From Candidatus Zhuqueibacterota bacterium (lineage in GTDB: Bacteria; Zhuqueibacterota; Zhuqueibacteria; Residuimicrobiales; Krinioviventaceae), in contig JAFGSB010000040.1 in the NCBI GenBank assembly GCA_016934825.1, positions 1 through 56,169 of the forward strand: 56,169 nt of DNA, given 5' to 3'. Below are positions 1-8,728 of this stretch, piece after piece (position 1 is the stretch's first letter; the number at the start of each line of letters is the position of its first letter). The translations under genes and the position numbers were made by a program. The notes under the pieces were generated by a model. That model was not told the origin of the DNA. It saw nothing but the letters and a program-made list of their open reading frames with translations, and did no database searches.

Positions 1-65
1 AAGGTATTGATAATCTTACTCCAGAAGAAAAATTAATTCAATATTTTTTTCCCGATGTATTGTAA
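1..65 (+). CDS. C-terminal end of an unidentified protein (partial)
   Basis: An open frame enters from the left edge and stops at TAA 63-65. About 20 codons are visible, ending in the residues LIQYFFPDVL. The piece is too short to assign to a family. It is followed by about 220 bases of AT-rich DNA in which I see no gene. The call rests only on the open frame and protein-like composition. Confidence 0.4.
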   Translation, partial: GIDNLTPEEKLIQYFFPDVL

Positions 66-288
66 ACAACGCTTGCTTTTCTTACATGATAATATATAAA
101 GTTATGCCTGTCTTGTCCGATTGTCTACCGGAACTGAGTAAATTTAACAATTGATAAAATTATCATAATATTAAAAAAAAACAAGATAAATATAATGCCT
201 GCTTGATTAATATTTTATTTATCATTAATTTACAAATAACAATATAAACCCCGATATTTGATATTAATGATTAAAACAGGATAAATAA

Positions 289-609
289 TTGAAAAAACCG
301 GTTATATTTTTTTTATTATTGTTGTGCTTAAACTGTCAACACGATAACAAAACCGAGCAAATATCATCCGAGCAACTTGAAACCGGACTTGAAGTTTACA
401 CAACTTTTTTAAGTCTGATGTATATGGATACGTTATCGGTACAAAATTCAAACGATTTGCTGGATTCCGCTTTAACGATGCATAATATGAAAAAAGAAGA
501 CTTTATTAACGTCATTGAGTATTTTAAAAAGCATCCGGACAATTTTAACAAAGCGCTTACCCAAATTAATGAACATCTGAATGAGATGACCGACAGTTCC
601 TCAAAGTGA
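289..609 (+). CDS. Small putative lipoprotein, unknown function
   Basis: The product is 106 residues and starts at TTG 289, with an ACAGG Shine-Dalgarno-like element at 276-280. Residues 2-15 form a basic then strongly hydrophobic signal segment ending at Cys16 (LCLNC). That is a loose lipobox with Asn at -1, so lipidation is likely but not certain. The remaining 90 residues are polar and predicted helical, with a repeated pattern of Leu, Met and Lys, and resemble the short helical lipoproteins common in FCB genomes. I do not recognise a named family. The gene is convergent with nadD and their 3' ends overlap by 9 bases (601-609). Confidence 0.65.
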   Translation: MKKPVIFFLLLLCLNCQHDNKTEQISSEQLETGLEVYTTFLSLMYMDTLSVQNSNDLLDSALTMHNMKKEDFINVIEYFKKHPDNFNKALTQINEHLNEMTDSSSK

Positions 610-1188
610 ATAGAGATTATTTTTTTTAATATAATCGATTACATTATCGGTAACCATATATCGAATCGATTTATTATTCTTCACCCTGTCCCGAATATCC
701 GATGAAGATATCTCCATCAGGGGGATTGGCATTTCATAACTTTTGTTCCGGTAGCCGGAATTGAAATTATCCAAATCAAAGGAAGGTCTGCCAACTACTA
801 TGAGCTGACATAATTCCATAATATGTTCCGGTTCTTTCCATTTATGAAAATCCTGAAAATTGTCCGCGCCGATAATTAAATACAAATCCGACGGATCAAT
901 TTTATTACGTTGAATTAACATTTCCAGGGTTTGAACAGTATAAGAAGTACCGCCCCTTTTAATTTCCATGTCCGAATACCTGAATTTGGGATTACCGGCA
1001 ATGGCCAAACGGATCATTTTCAGACGGTGATGAGCATCAGACATATTTAAATGATTTTTATGCGGAGGTACTGCGCACGGCATGAAAATCAATTCATTTA
1101 GATGAAAAGTCTCACATGCAATTTCAGCAATAATTAAATGTGCAATATGTATCGGATCAAATGTACCCCCATACAGTCCAAGTTTCAA
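601..1188 (-). CDS. nadD: Nicotinate-nucleotide adenylyltransferase NadD
   Basis: NadD transfers AMP from ATP to nicotinate mononucleotide, giving deamido-NAD in cytosolic NAD synthesis. The 195-residue product has the nucleotidyltransferase signature GGTFDPIHIAHL near residues 8-19, with the paired histidines that bind ATP phosphates. It also has a C-terminal ISSSDIR motif (the ISSTxIR box) around residue 161. Length and both motifs match the family. The start is TTG at 1186-1188. The gene lies 16 bases downstream of the bamD-like gene and is probably co-transcribed with it. nadK lies at 17632-18513. Confidence 0.95.
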   Translation of the reverse strand: MKLGLYGGTFDPIHIAHLIIAEIACETFHLNELIFMPCAVPPHKNHLNMSDAHHRLKMIRLAIAGNPKFRYSDMEIKRGGTSYTVQTLEMLIQRNKIDPSDLYLIIGADNFQDFHKWKEPEHIMELCQLIVVGRPSFDLDNFNSGYRNKSYEMPIPLMEISSSDIRDRVKNNKSIRYMVTDNVIDYIKKNNLYSL

Positions 1189-1204
1189 TTAACCCCATTC
1201 TCCG

Positions 1205-2005
1205 TTACTTGTTTGTTACATTATTTTTCTTTTTATCCAGTTCAAAAACAATTGATTCGAGTTTTTTCCTTACCTTGCCGATCAGGTCATGTTTCGGATA
1301 TTTTTTGATAAACATATTAAAAGCATCCTCGGCATCGGTCAGATTATCAAGTTTGCGATAGCACTCCCCCATCCAGAATTGTGCGTAAGGGGCATACTCT
1401 GAATCATAATAATTTTCCAGAACCTTTGAAAAATAAATTATCGCAGCATTATAATAAGACATTTTACGGTACTGTTCGGCCGCATCATAGGTTTTCTTTG
1501 CCAGTTTATTTTGAGCCTCGTTCAGTTTCTTTTCAACCTCGGAAACAAGAGAACTTGAATAATAATCTTCTAAAAACTCCTGAAATTCTTTAATTGCCTT
1601 CAACGTATATTCCTGGTCTAATGAGGCCTTTGGAGACAATTCAAAATAACTTAAACCCAGTTTGTACTTGGCATCATCCACATATTCGGAACCGGGATAA
1701 ACTTTTATCAAGCGTTCGTATTCGCTGGCTGCAATAATATATTCTTTCATAAAAAAATGGCATTCCGCTAGATAATATTGTGCCTTATCGGCATAGGTAT
1801 TACCGCTATAACTCAACGTAATAATCCTGAATTGTGTCCTGGCGTCAAAATAGTCCCGTTTTTCAAACATTTTAATGGCAAGATTTAAACGCTCTTCCAC
1901 CGGGATATCGGATCTGATTTTTTGACGTCCGCAAGATAAAATAAGGAAAAACAATAACAAAATGATTAAGAGTCGTTTTGAAAAACAATATCCTGGAATG
2001 TTCAT
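1205..2005 (-). CDS. bamD: BamD/YfiO-type outer-membrane assembly lipoprotein
   Basis: BamD is the essential lipoprotein of the BAM complex that inserts beta-barrels into the outer membrane. The 266-residue product has a signal peptide ending in the lipobox ILSC (Cys25), then about five tetratricopeptide-like helix pairs. Examples are the segment with ARTQFRIITLSYSGNTYADKAQYYLAECHF's pattern near residues 57-86 and another with AQFWMGECYRKL near 208-219. Length and architecture fit BamD. The Lys-rich C terminus is specific to this copy. It is the gene upstream of nadD. A different TPR lipoprotein of the YbgF/CpoB type is the main alternative, but the N-terminal layout favours BamD. Confidence 0.82.
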   Translation of the reverse strand: MNIPGYCFSKRLLIILLLFFLILSCGRQKIRSDIPVEERLNLAIKMFEKRDYFDARTQFRIITLSYSGNTYADKAQYYLAECHFFMKEYIIAASEYERLIKVYPGSEYVDDAKYKLGLSYFELSPKASLDQEYTLKAIKEFQEFLEDYYSSSLVSEVEKKLNEAQNKLAKKTYDAAEQYRKMSYYNAAIIYFSKVLENYYDSEYAPYAQFWMGECYRKLDNLTDAEDAFNMFIKKYPKHDLIGKVRKKLESIVFELDKKKNNVTNK

Positions 2006-2017
2006 GAATTCTACCTA

Positions 2018-2650
2018 TTAATTACTTCTGAATGAATAGAAAATATAAATTATACTACCGGTTATTAAAGTGACCAGCAAGGGCTCCAGTAATTCGGACA
2101 CCAGACTCTTTGACCGCTCTCCGACAGTAAAAGGCAAATTTTTATTCTCAATGTGATTAATGTTATTTACATTTATAGTGTCTGAATAAGATTCGTTTAT
2201 CACAGTGGATAGTAATATCCGGTTATCCGGATCAAGAATCTTAATATAAAATTCAATGTTTACTTTTCTGTTTTGCTTATTTTCCGGTAAAACAGACATT
2301 GCTGAATAGTGAACATTATTTATGACAGATCGATATTCAACGTAAAAATTTTTTTCATTTTTCAGGATCGTTGAATCGCCTAATAGTATCAATGTGGAAA
2401 AACCCGCGCGTTCGGCCGATTTTACGAACTGTTCTTCAATAAGCCAATCTATCGTTTTGTTTTTATTTATATTATTAAAATATAAGGGCAAGGAATCCAA
2501 TACGGCAACTTTTTGAAATGCGTTTGAGAATCCTTTATAATATAAATTCTTAAATATATCCAGATTAGTATCGACTACCACATCTTCTGCAAGTACGGAA
2601 GTGCATATACCAATAAATATTAATATAATGATTTGTAATTTAACTTTCAA
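2018..2650 (-). CDS. Exported protein of unknown function with a C-terminal membrane anchor
   Basis: The 210-residue product begins at TTG 2648-2650. It has a cleavable-looking signal peptide (residues 1-21, ending VLAED), a polar domain of about 150 residues, and a C-terminal hydrophobic segment (about 190-206) followed by FRSN. The middle carries alternating beta-type hydrophobics, for example VNIEFYIKILDPDNRILLST. This recalls periplasmic GNA1162/CsgG-like or LpoB-like domains, but I cannot assign it. It sits 12 bases upstream of bamD and about 40 bases after a porin-like gene, so an envelope role is a reasonable inference from context only. Confidence 0.6.
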   Translation of the reverse strand: MKVKLQIIILIFIGICTSVLAEDVVVDTNLDIFKNLYYKGFSNAFQKVAVLDSLPLYFNNINKNKTIDWLIEEQFVKSAERAGFSTLILLGDSTILKNEKNFYVEYRSVINNVHYSAMSVLPENKQNRKVNIEFYIKILDPDNRILLSTVINESYSDTINVNNINHIENKNLPFTVGERSKSLVSELLEPLLVTLITGSIIYIFYSFRSN

Positions 2651-2691
2651 TACAATCTACAAATTTTAACGGTTAACTACCGACAGGGTTC

Positions 2692-3735
2692 CTAAAATCT
2701 TAATAAAAATGTCAAATAATGCTGATAATATAAATTATTTTCCACCTTTTTTACTTGTAAACCATAGTTAAACGCAAAATTATGAGAACTAAAAGAATCA
2801 TCCGTTGAATGAAACGAATTATTATCTATTAAACCAAGACCAACGGAATAAACATCAATTTCAGTATCCTGTTCCCGGTAAAAACCGGCCCGAAAAGCCG
2901 TAAATCCGGCGGGCACGAATTCGGTCCCAACATGAATTTCTCTGGTGATTTTGGCGTTGTCTTCCGATACATTATATGAATCTAATGAAAAAGACAGAAA
3001 ACGAAAAGGTTTTATCAGGATACCCACATTTATTGTTTCATCTATTATTCTGTTTTGTAAAAACATTAAATCGGCAACATTGGAAGGAATATCAAAATAA
3101 GCCACACCAACAGATATATAAGAATTGGGCTGAATATTTATACCATAAGAGGAACCATATTGCCGTTTAAGAGAATCGTTATGTATTGATGTGAATAAAA
3201 AACCGGAAGCGCCGATGGAAATTTGTTCCGCCAGACGCAGTTTTACGGCCAGTATGTCATAATTCCAATCCAGGATCCCTTTACTGGAAATAACATTATT
3301 TTTTTCCACTTTATCCGGGACCTCTTGCCGGGGTAATTCTTCGGACAATAACAGAACCGCAGAAAAAGCGGGCCGGGATAGCGCAAATCCTTTTGTTAAA
3401 AGTCCTGCGACATTGATCCAGTCAACACTGTCATATTTTTTTTCGACGCTCAGATCGCCTGCATCATTAATCAGAGAAGCCGGCGCGACAGGATTCAGGA
3501 AAAATGCAAATTTCGTGGACCGGGGATAACGGAACAAATCCAACGATGCCGGATTATAAAATGCGCTTGAAAGTCCGTCGGAAACCGCAAAAAAGGCTCC
3601 TCCCATCGCTTTTGACCTGGCCCGGAGCGAATTCGTCATATGATATGTATTCGAAACCGGATATACAAATTGAATACCCGAAAAAAATATAAAAAATATT
3701 ACAATCCCTAAAATATAAATATAATTTATTTTCAC
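2692..3735 (-). CDS. PorV/PorQ-like outer-membrane beta-barrel protein
   Basis: The product has an N-terminal hydrophobic signal (about residues 4-22), then the family-typical segment ARSKAMGGAFFAVSDG leading into AFYNPASL, as in PorV/PorQ/UPF0164 and FadL-like barrels. The rest is alternating beta strands and it ends with a terminal aromatic residue (LRF), typical of barrels recognised by BamA. The frame is open further upstream to 3843, which would overlap lnt. I prefer GTG at 3733-3735, because AGGA lies 5 bases before it and the signal peptide then starts correctly, giving 347 residues. A paralogous barrel lies at 13945-14943. Substrate unknown. Confidence 0.75.
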   Translation of the reverse strand: MKINYIYILGIVIFFIFFSGIQFVYPVSNTYHMTNSLRARSKAMGGAFFAVSDGLSSAFYNPASLDLFRYPRSTKFAFFLNPVAPASLINDAGDLSVEKKYDSVDWINVAGLLTKGFALSRPAFSAVLLLSEELPRQEVPDKVEKNNVISSKGILDWNYDILAVKLRLAEQISIGASGFLFTSIHNDSLKRQYGSSYGINIQPNSYISVGVAYFDIPSNVADLMFLQNRIIDETINVGILIKPFRFLSFSLDSYNVSEDNAKITREIHVGTEFVPAGFTAFRAGFYREQDTEIDVYSVGLGLIDNNSFHSTDDSFSSHNFAFNYGLQVKKVENNLYYQHYLTFLLRF

Positions 3736-3806
3736 ATTAATCCTGTTGTCAAAATATATTTTATCACAAATATCCGGGAAAGAACAGCCGGATGTTATCT
3801 TAATTA

Positions 3807-5339
3807 TTATCGCTTTTTCAGTAATAAAGTAGATAATATACATATTACTGTTGTTATTAAAGAAACTAATGCAAATATGTTACCAAATTTCATGTAAAAA
3901 GTTTCATTCTTTCTTAACGGTACATCATCTATGATCGATGCTTCTTTAAAAATAGGAGTCGATTTCCGTACATGCCCGACAGCATCAATAAAACAGGAAA
4001 TGCCGGTATTGGCGCAACGGGCGATGGCAACCCGGTTTTCAATAGCCCGAAATACGGCAATTTGGGTATGCTGAAAGGGCGCCGATGTTTTCCCAAACCA
4101 TGCATCGTTTGTAATAATGATTAAAAAATCAACTCCTTTTTGAGTCAGCTTTCGAATGTGGTTCGGGAAAACTGACTCGTAACATATTGGAACTGCAAAT
4201 TTATAAGTAAAACCATAGTTTTTCTTTTCATATAAAGATTTCGTCCTAAAAGAAAATATGTGATAATCTTCTCCCTTTGAATAATCCCCGATACCAAGGG
4301 CCATATCGTACAATAAATTTTTTAAAACATTAAAAGGAAAATAATTTTTGTACGGCACCCGTTCGGAAAAAGGAACAAGAATCATTTTCGCATATCGTTG
4401 AATATAATAAAGATTTGGCTCAAAACCAAGTGCGGAATTATAATACAAATAGCTTCCGTCATCCAGGTATTCAAAATCAACCGAACCGGTTAATAACGCG
4501 GTTTTCGTTGAATCAACAAAATTACGTATTCGTTCGAGATAGACTTGTTCATAGCGAAGATAGAACGGGGTTGCTGTTTCGGGCCATACCAATAGATCCG
4601 GCTCTTTGTTAATAGCATTTTGGGACAAATTTTCATAAACATGAAAATTTTTTTCATACAGGTCGTTTTGCCATTTTTCAAAGGGATCAATATTCCCTTG
4701 CAGTAAAGCGATTTTAATTTTTTTCTGACTTTGTTGTTGAGAATTCAACACATACTGCCCGTGTAAAAACGGGATCAGAAAAAGGCCCAGCAGAGTAAAA
4801 AATAAACCACGTCTGCTCAGAATGTCGGACCATTTGCGCCACAGAAGAAATATCAGGACATTCAGCAAAACCACCCAGAAACTAACGCCGTATATCGATG
4901 TATATTCAGCAAATTGAATAAAAGTAAGATAATATGATTGCGTATATCCAATATAATTCCAGGGAAAAGCGGTTTCACCTATGGATTGAATATATTCTAT
5001 ACACGTCCATAAAAATGGCAGAATGATATACGCCCTGATACCCAAATTTCTGATTAAAAACGTATGCAGTAATGCATATAATCCGATATAAAGTGGTAAA
5101 ATAAGCAATGCGCCGAACAGACCTGGAACAGTAACCCAGCCAATCCAGAAGAGGGTGGCAATGTCGATAAATAATCCGGTTAAGTACCCCCAGCGGAAAG
5201 CGTCAAATCCGTGTTTATTTTCCAAAAGTAAAAAAAATGGGATCAAAGCCACATATGCCAAAAAACCGGTTTTGAAAGGCGGGAAAGAAAATGCTAACAG
5301 GAGACTTGTAGATAATCCAAGCGTTAATTTTCTCTTCAT
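3807..5339 (-). CDS. lnt: Apolipoprotein N-acyltransferase Lnt
   Basis: Lnt adds the third acyl chain to the N-terminal cysteine of lipoproteins in the inner membrane. The 510-residue product has five or six transmembrane helices in residues 1-200, a periplasmic nitrilase-fold domain from about 207 to 480, and a final helix around 485-505. The catalytic triad is visible as Glu254 (WPET), Lys318 (YAKMILVPF) and Cys386 (ICYESVF). Length matches the family. It starts at ATG with an AGGG element upstream. Its products would include the lipoproteins encoded nearby (BamD-like, ZnuA-like and the 289-609 protein). Confidence 0.96.
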   Translation of the reverse strand: MKRKLTLGLSTSLLLAFSFPPFKTGFLAYVALIPFFLLLENKHGFDAFRWGYLTGLFIDIATLFWIGWVTVPGLFGALLILPLYIGLYALLHTFLIRNLGIRAYIILPFLWTCIEYIQSIGETAFPWNYIGYTQSYYLTFIQFAEYTSIYGVSFWVVLLNVLIFLLWRKWSDILSRRGLFFTLLGLFLIPFLHGQYVLNSQQQSQKKIKIALLQGNIDPFEKWQNDLYEKNFHVYENLSQNAINKEPDLLVWPETATPFYLRYEQVYLERIRNFVDSTKTALLTGSVDFEYLDDGSYLYYNSALGFEPNLYYIQRYAKMILVPFSERVPYKNYFPFNVLKNLLYDMALGIGDYSKGEDYHIFSFRTKSLYEKKNYGFTYKFAVPICYESVFPNHIRKLTQKGVDFLIIITNDAWFGKTSAPFQHTQIAVFRAIENRVAIARCANTGISCFIDAVGHVRKSTPIFKEASIIDDVPLRKNETFYMKFGNIFALVSLITTVICILSTLLLKKR

Positions 5340-5619
5340 TTAGGACCCTATGCCCGGATGAATAAATCTATTTTGCATGTTTAAAATATTCAGGTACAAG
5401 TATATGGATTTTATCATTTAATTTTTAAAACCTAATTTACAATTGAAAGTGGTTAATGATTAAAGCGAAAAAGAATGTAGAATAAAAGAACGGATATTTC
5501 CACGCAGATATAATAAATTAATTTTAATATCAACAGGTAAACATGTACAGCATAATAATCGATATCATTTGATTAAAAGCGAAAATTCAATTACCTGATA
5601 AAAAAATATATATTTGCGA

Positions 5620-6108
5620 TCAAGAATTTGTATCTGACAAGGTTTTTTTATTGTTCCGAACATGATTCAACCGATCTAAAAAGGCCTGAAGTAAAAAAGC
5701 CGACGCGATCTGATCAATTCGATCACGATTCTTTGACGGTGATTTATTTTTCGCAATCAAAGATTTTTCAGCACTAACAGTGGTCCATCTTTCATCCCAG
5801 CTAAAAACGGATACATGTGTTTTTTGGGCCAAAATGTTCATAAAATTTTGAACATCTTTGGCAACATTTCCAATAGTTCCATTCATATTAATCGGCAAGC
5901 CAATAACAATAGCAATGATTTCATGCTTTTTAACGATATCCAGAATTTCATTAATACTTTTTTGTACACTCGAATTTTTCAATGTGCACAAAGGCGATGA
6001 TAATATTTGAAAAGGATCGCTCATTGCAAGGCCGATACGTATTTGGCCATAATCAACACTTAAAATTCGGCCGGACGGCAGATCATTTAATAAAGAATTT
6101 GAAATCAA
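5620..6108 (-). CDS. ruvX: RuvX/YqgF family putative pre-16S rRNA nuclease
   Basis: YqgF/RuvX is an RNase H-fold nuclease linked to maturation of the 16S rRNA 5' end, with a disputed Holliday-junction role. The 162-residue product has the family N-terminal motif VDYGQIRIGLAMSD (about 19-32, with catalytic Asp20), the IVIGLPINMNG motif around 67-77, DERWTT around 105-110, and DRIDQIASAFLLQ with the final catalytic Asp near 130-142. The start is TTG 6106-6108. It lies 34 bases downstream of an HU gene. A stretch of about 280 bases without a recognisable gene separates it from lnt. Confidence 0.93.
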   Translation of the reverse strand: MISNSLLNDLPSGRILSVDYGQIRIGLAMSDPFQILSSPLCTLKNSSVQKSINEILDIVKKHEIIAIVIGLPINMNGTIGNVAKDVQNFMNILAQKTHVSVFSWDERWTTVSAEKSLIAKNKSPSKNRDRIDQIASAFLLQAFLDRLNHVRNNKKTLSDTNS

Positions 6109-6142
6109 AATTAACCACGATTAAGCGTAATATAAATTTCCT

Positions 6143-6478
6143 TTAATCATCCAGTTTACTTAAAGGTGTTTTTAATGTTTCCTTTAATAATTTACCGGCT
6201 TTGAAATGAGTTTTTCGACGGGCGGGCACATAAATAATTTCGCCGGTTTTTGGATTTCTGGCCTTTGGTTTTGGTTTTGTTTTCTTGACCTCAAAAACAC
6301 CAAAATCACGAATTTCAATGCGGACTTCCGGATTCGCTTCAGTCATAAATTCACGAAGGGCTTGAAACACACCATCAACGACTTTTTCTGTTAAATAAAT
6401 TTTTTCGCCAACGATTTTAGCAGTTCTTTTAGATACATCTTTTTTTGTGATTGTGTTTTTTGTATTTTGCGCTGTCAT
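6143..6478 (-). CDS. HU/IHF-family DNA-binding protein
   Basis: This is a histone-like nucleoid protein that binds and bends DNA as a dimer. The 111-residue product has the HU dimer helices in its first half and the signature region IRDFGVFEVKKTKPKPKARNP, in which the DNA-intercalating beta arm follows (GEIIYVPARRKTHFKAG). It carries about 15 extra N-terminal residues compared with a 90-residue HU. The ATG at 6476-6478 is preceded by AAGGAG. It lies between rel and ruvX and is one of two HU paralogues here; the other is at 22312-22599. Confidence 0.92.
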   Translation of the reverse strand: MTAQNTKNTITKKDVSKRTAKIVGEKIYLTEKVVDGVFQALREFMTEANPEVRIEIRDFGVFEVKKTKPKPKARNPKTGEIIYVPARRKTHFKAGKLLKETLKTPLSKLDD

Positions 6479-6553
6479 TGACTTGACTCCTTAGTTTTTG
6501 TGAATTTTAAAAAAAATTTTTCTTCGGCAATAATAAAGTGCTTGATATCTATT

Positions 6554-8713
6554 TTATTCATTAAAACGGTTTACGGATATTACGCCATCAATCTTGTTTA
6601 TTTTTGTTACGACCCTTTTTAAATGATCCAGGTCATATACCTCAATACTTAAAATACATGTTACAAGGGAATCTTCAGCCGTCATTTTTATACTGTTAAT
6701 ATTACAATCGGCTTTTGTTATGGTATCGGACAAATTTGGTAAAAGATTATTTTTTCTTTCACCCAGGATGTATAATCCGGCAAGAAACCGATTGCTGTTA
6801 TCAACATCCCAGGATACTTCCACAATACGTTCCGGTTCCTGCATGAGTTTATATAAATTTCGACAATCATTTGTATGAACAACAATACCTTTACCTTTTG
6901 TTACAATGCCGGTTATCGGTTCACCCGGCACGGGATTACAGCATTTTCCAAAAGAAATCATAACATTATCGATACCGGCAACCCGAATTCCCCGGCTCGA
7001 TTTTCTGGCTTTTTCAATGAGTCTCGAAAAAACATTATGTTCCGTCTTGTCTTTTTCGTCTTCCGGCAATATGCGGCGAAGAACGGACTCAATTTTTATA
7101 TCTCCACGGCCGATAGATGCCAACATTTCTTTTTCATCTTTTGCTTTCATTTTTTTGGCAAGATCGGCCATATCTATATTTTTTAATTTGATTGAAAACT
7201 TGTTCAAAGCTTTTGTGAGCATTTCCTCGCCCAAAGAAATACTGCTCTCAAATTTCGAATCACGCAGCCATTTTTTAATTTTGCTTCTGGCTTTACTTGA
7301 TATGACAAATTTCAGCCAATCTTCGTTGGGCCGCTGATTTGCGGACGTGATGATTTCAACCGTATCGCCGTTTTTCAATTCATAACTGAGCGGTACAATT
7401 CTACCGTTCACTTTCGCGGCAAGACAATGCAGGCCCACATCCGTATGCACGGTAAAAGCAAAATCGACTGTGGTTGAATGCAATGGCAACCGGTGCAAAT
7501 CTCCTTTTGGTGTAAATGCAAAAACTTCATCCTGAAAGAGATTAATCTTTAAATGTTCCATAAAAGAAGATTTATCGGGTTCCTGGTCATCAAAATCAAG
7601 AACCTGCCGCAGCCATACAAGATGTTTATCAAAATCATCATCCCGCATTTTGCCTTCTTTATATCGCCAATGGGCGGCAATCCCCTCTTCAGCCGTTCTA
7701 TGCATTAACTCTGTACGTATTTGAATTTCGAATTTTCTTCCTTCCGGTCCCATAACAGTTGTATGGATAGATTGGTACCCGTTGGATTTGGGAGTCGCAA
7801 TATAATCCTTAAACCGTTCATGAAGAGGATTATATAAAGAATGAACAATACCCAGCGCATGATAACATTCTTCCAATTTTTCCACAATTATTCTGATAGC
7901 CAGCAGATCATAAATCTCTTCAAAGGGTACGCCGCGTTTATTTATTTTATTATAAATGCTGTTAAAATCTTTCGCCCTGCCTTCAAATCGCGCATGAATT
8001 TGCGCCTCGGCCAGCGCCTTTCTTATGGGTTTGGTAAGACGCCGGATCGCGTTTTCGCGTTCGTCTTTGGTTGATTGAATTCGCTTCGCTAAATCCTGAT
8101 AAATTTCCGATTCCAGGGTTTTCAACGCCAGGTCTTCCAGTTCAGATTTAATTCTGGCCAATCCCAAACGATGCGCTAGGGGCGCATATACTTCACGCGT
8201 CTCAAGAGCTATTCGTTTTTGTTTATCTTTGGGCAAAACATCAATGGTTCGCATATTATGTAATCTGTCGGCAAATTTAATCAGAATGACACGAATATCT
8301 TTGACCATAGAAAGCAGCATCTTTCGAAAATTCTCCGCTTGCTGCGTTTCAAAACCCAACAGTTTCAGTTCGGATATTTTGGTGACTCCGTCAACAAGTT
8401 GGGCGATATTGTTACCAAATTCCCGTCTCAGGTCTTTTATATCAATGTTGGTATCTTCTACCACATCATGTAAAATTCCGCCGGCAATTGTTTCATAATC
8501 CATTTTCAGGCCGGTCAGAATTTTAGCGACTTCAAGCGGGTGTTCAAAATAAGGGGAACCCGATACCCTTAATTGATTGATATGTGCATCATAACTGAAA
8601 TTAAAGGCTTTTCGTAACAGAGCCAAATCAGCGGTAGAGTCATACCGTTTTATTCTCTGTAATAAACCTTCGAATACTTTGTGATAATCATTTTCAATAT
8701 TTACACTATGCAC
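6554..8713 (-). CDS. rel: Bifunctional (p)ppGpp synthetase/hydrolase (Rel/SpoT)
   Basis: This enzyme makes and degrades the alarmone (p)ppGpp in the stringent response. The 719-residue product has an HD hydrolase domain (FEHPLEVA and GGILHDVVEDT, about 42-95) with the metal-binding residues intact. The synthetase domain follows, with the RFKD motif (the RxKD charge type of bifunctional enzymes rather than ExDD of RelA) and NGYQSIHTTVMGP near 300-320. A TGS domain (FTPKGDLHRLPLHSTTVDFA), a zinc-finger-like CCNPVPG segment and a C-terminal ACT domain complete it. The start is GTG 8711-8713 with AGGTG upstream. It is 15 bases after dnaB and was probably transcribed with it. Confidence 0.96.
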   Translation of the reverse strand: MHSVNIENDYHKVFEGLLQRIKRYDSTADLALLRKAFNFSYDAHINQLRVSGSPYFEHPLEVAKILTGLKMDYETIAGGILHDVVEDTNIDIKDLRREFGNNIAQLVDGVTKISELKLLGFETQQAENFRKMLLSMVKDIRVILIKFADRLHNMRTIDVLPKDKQKRIALETREVYAPLAHRLGLARIKSELEDLALKTLESEIYQDLAKRIQSTKDERENAIRRLTKPIRKALAEAQIHARFEGRAKDFNSIYNKINKRGVPFEEIYDLLAIRIIVEKLEECYHALGIVHSLYNPLHERFKDYIATPKSNGYQSIHTTVMGPEGRKFEIQIRTELMHRTAEEGIAAHWRYKEGKMRDDDFDKHLVWLRQVLDFDDQEPDKSSFMEHLKINLFQDEVFAFTPKGDLHRLPLHSTTVDFAFTVHTDVGLHCLAAKVNGRIVPLSYELKNGDTVEIITSANQRPNEDWLKFVISSKARSKIKKWLRDSKFESSISLGEEMLTKALNKFSIKLKNIDMADLAKKMKAKDEKEMLASIGRGDIKIESVLRRILPEDEKDKTEHNVFSRLIEKARKSSRGIRVAGIDNVMISFGKCCNPVPGEPITGIVTKGKGIVVHTNDCRNLYKLMQEPERIVEVSWDVDNSNRFLAGLYILGERKNNLLPNLSDTITKADCNINSIKMTAEDSLVTCILSIEVYDLDHLKRVVTKINKIDGVISVNRFNE

Positions 8714-8728
8714 ACAACACCTATTACA

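Noticed and set aside
3736-3843. Upstream extension of the PorV-like gene overlapping lnt
   Set aside because: GTG at 3733-3735 has a proper ribosome binding site and puts the signal peptide at the N terminus.
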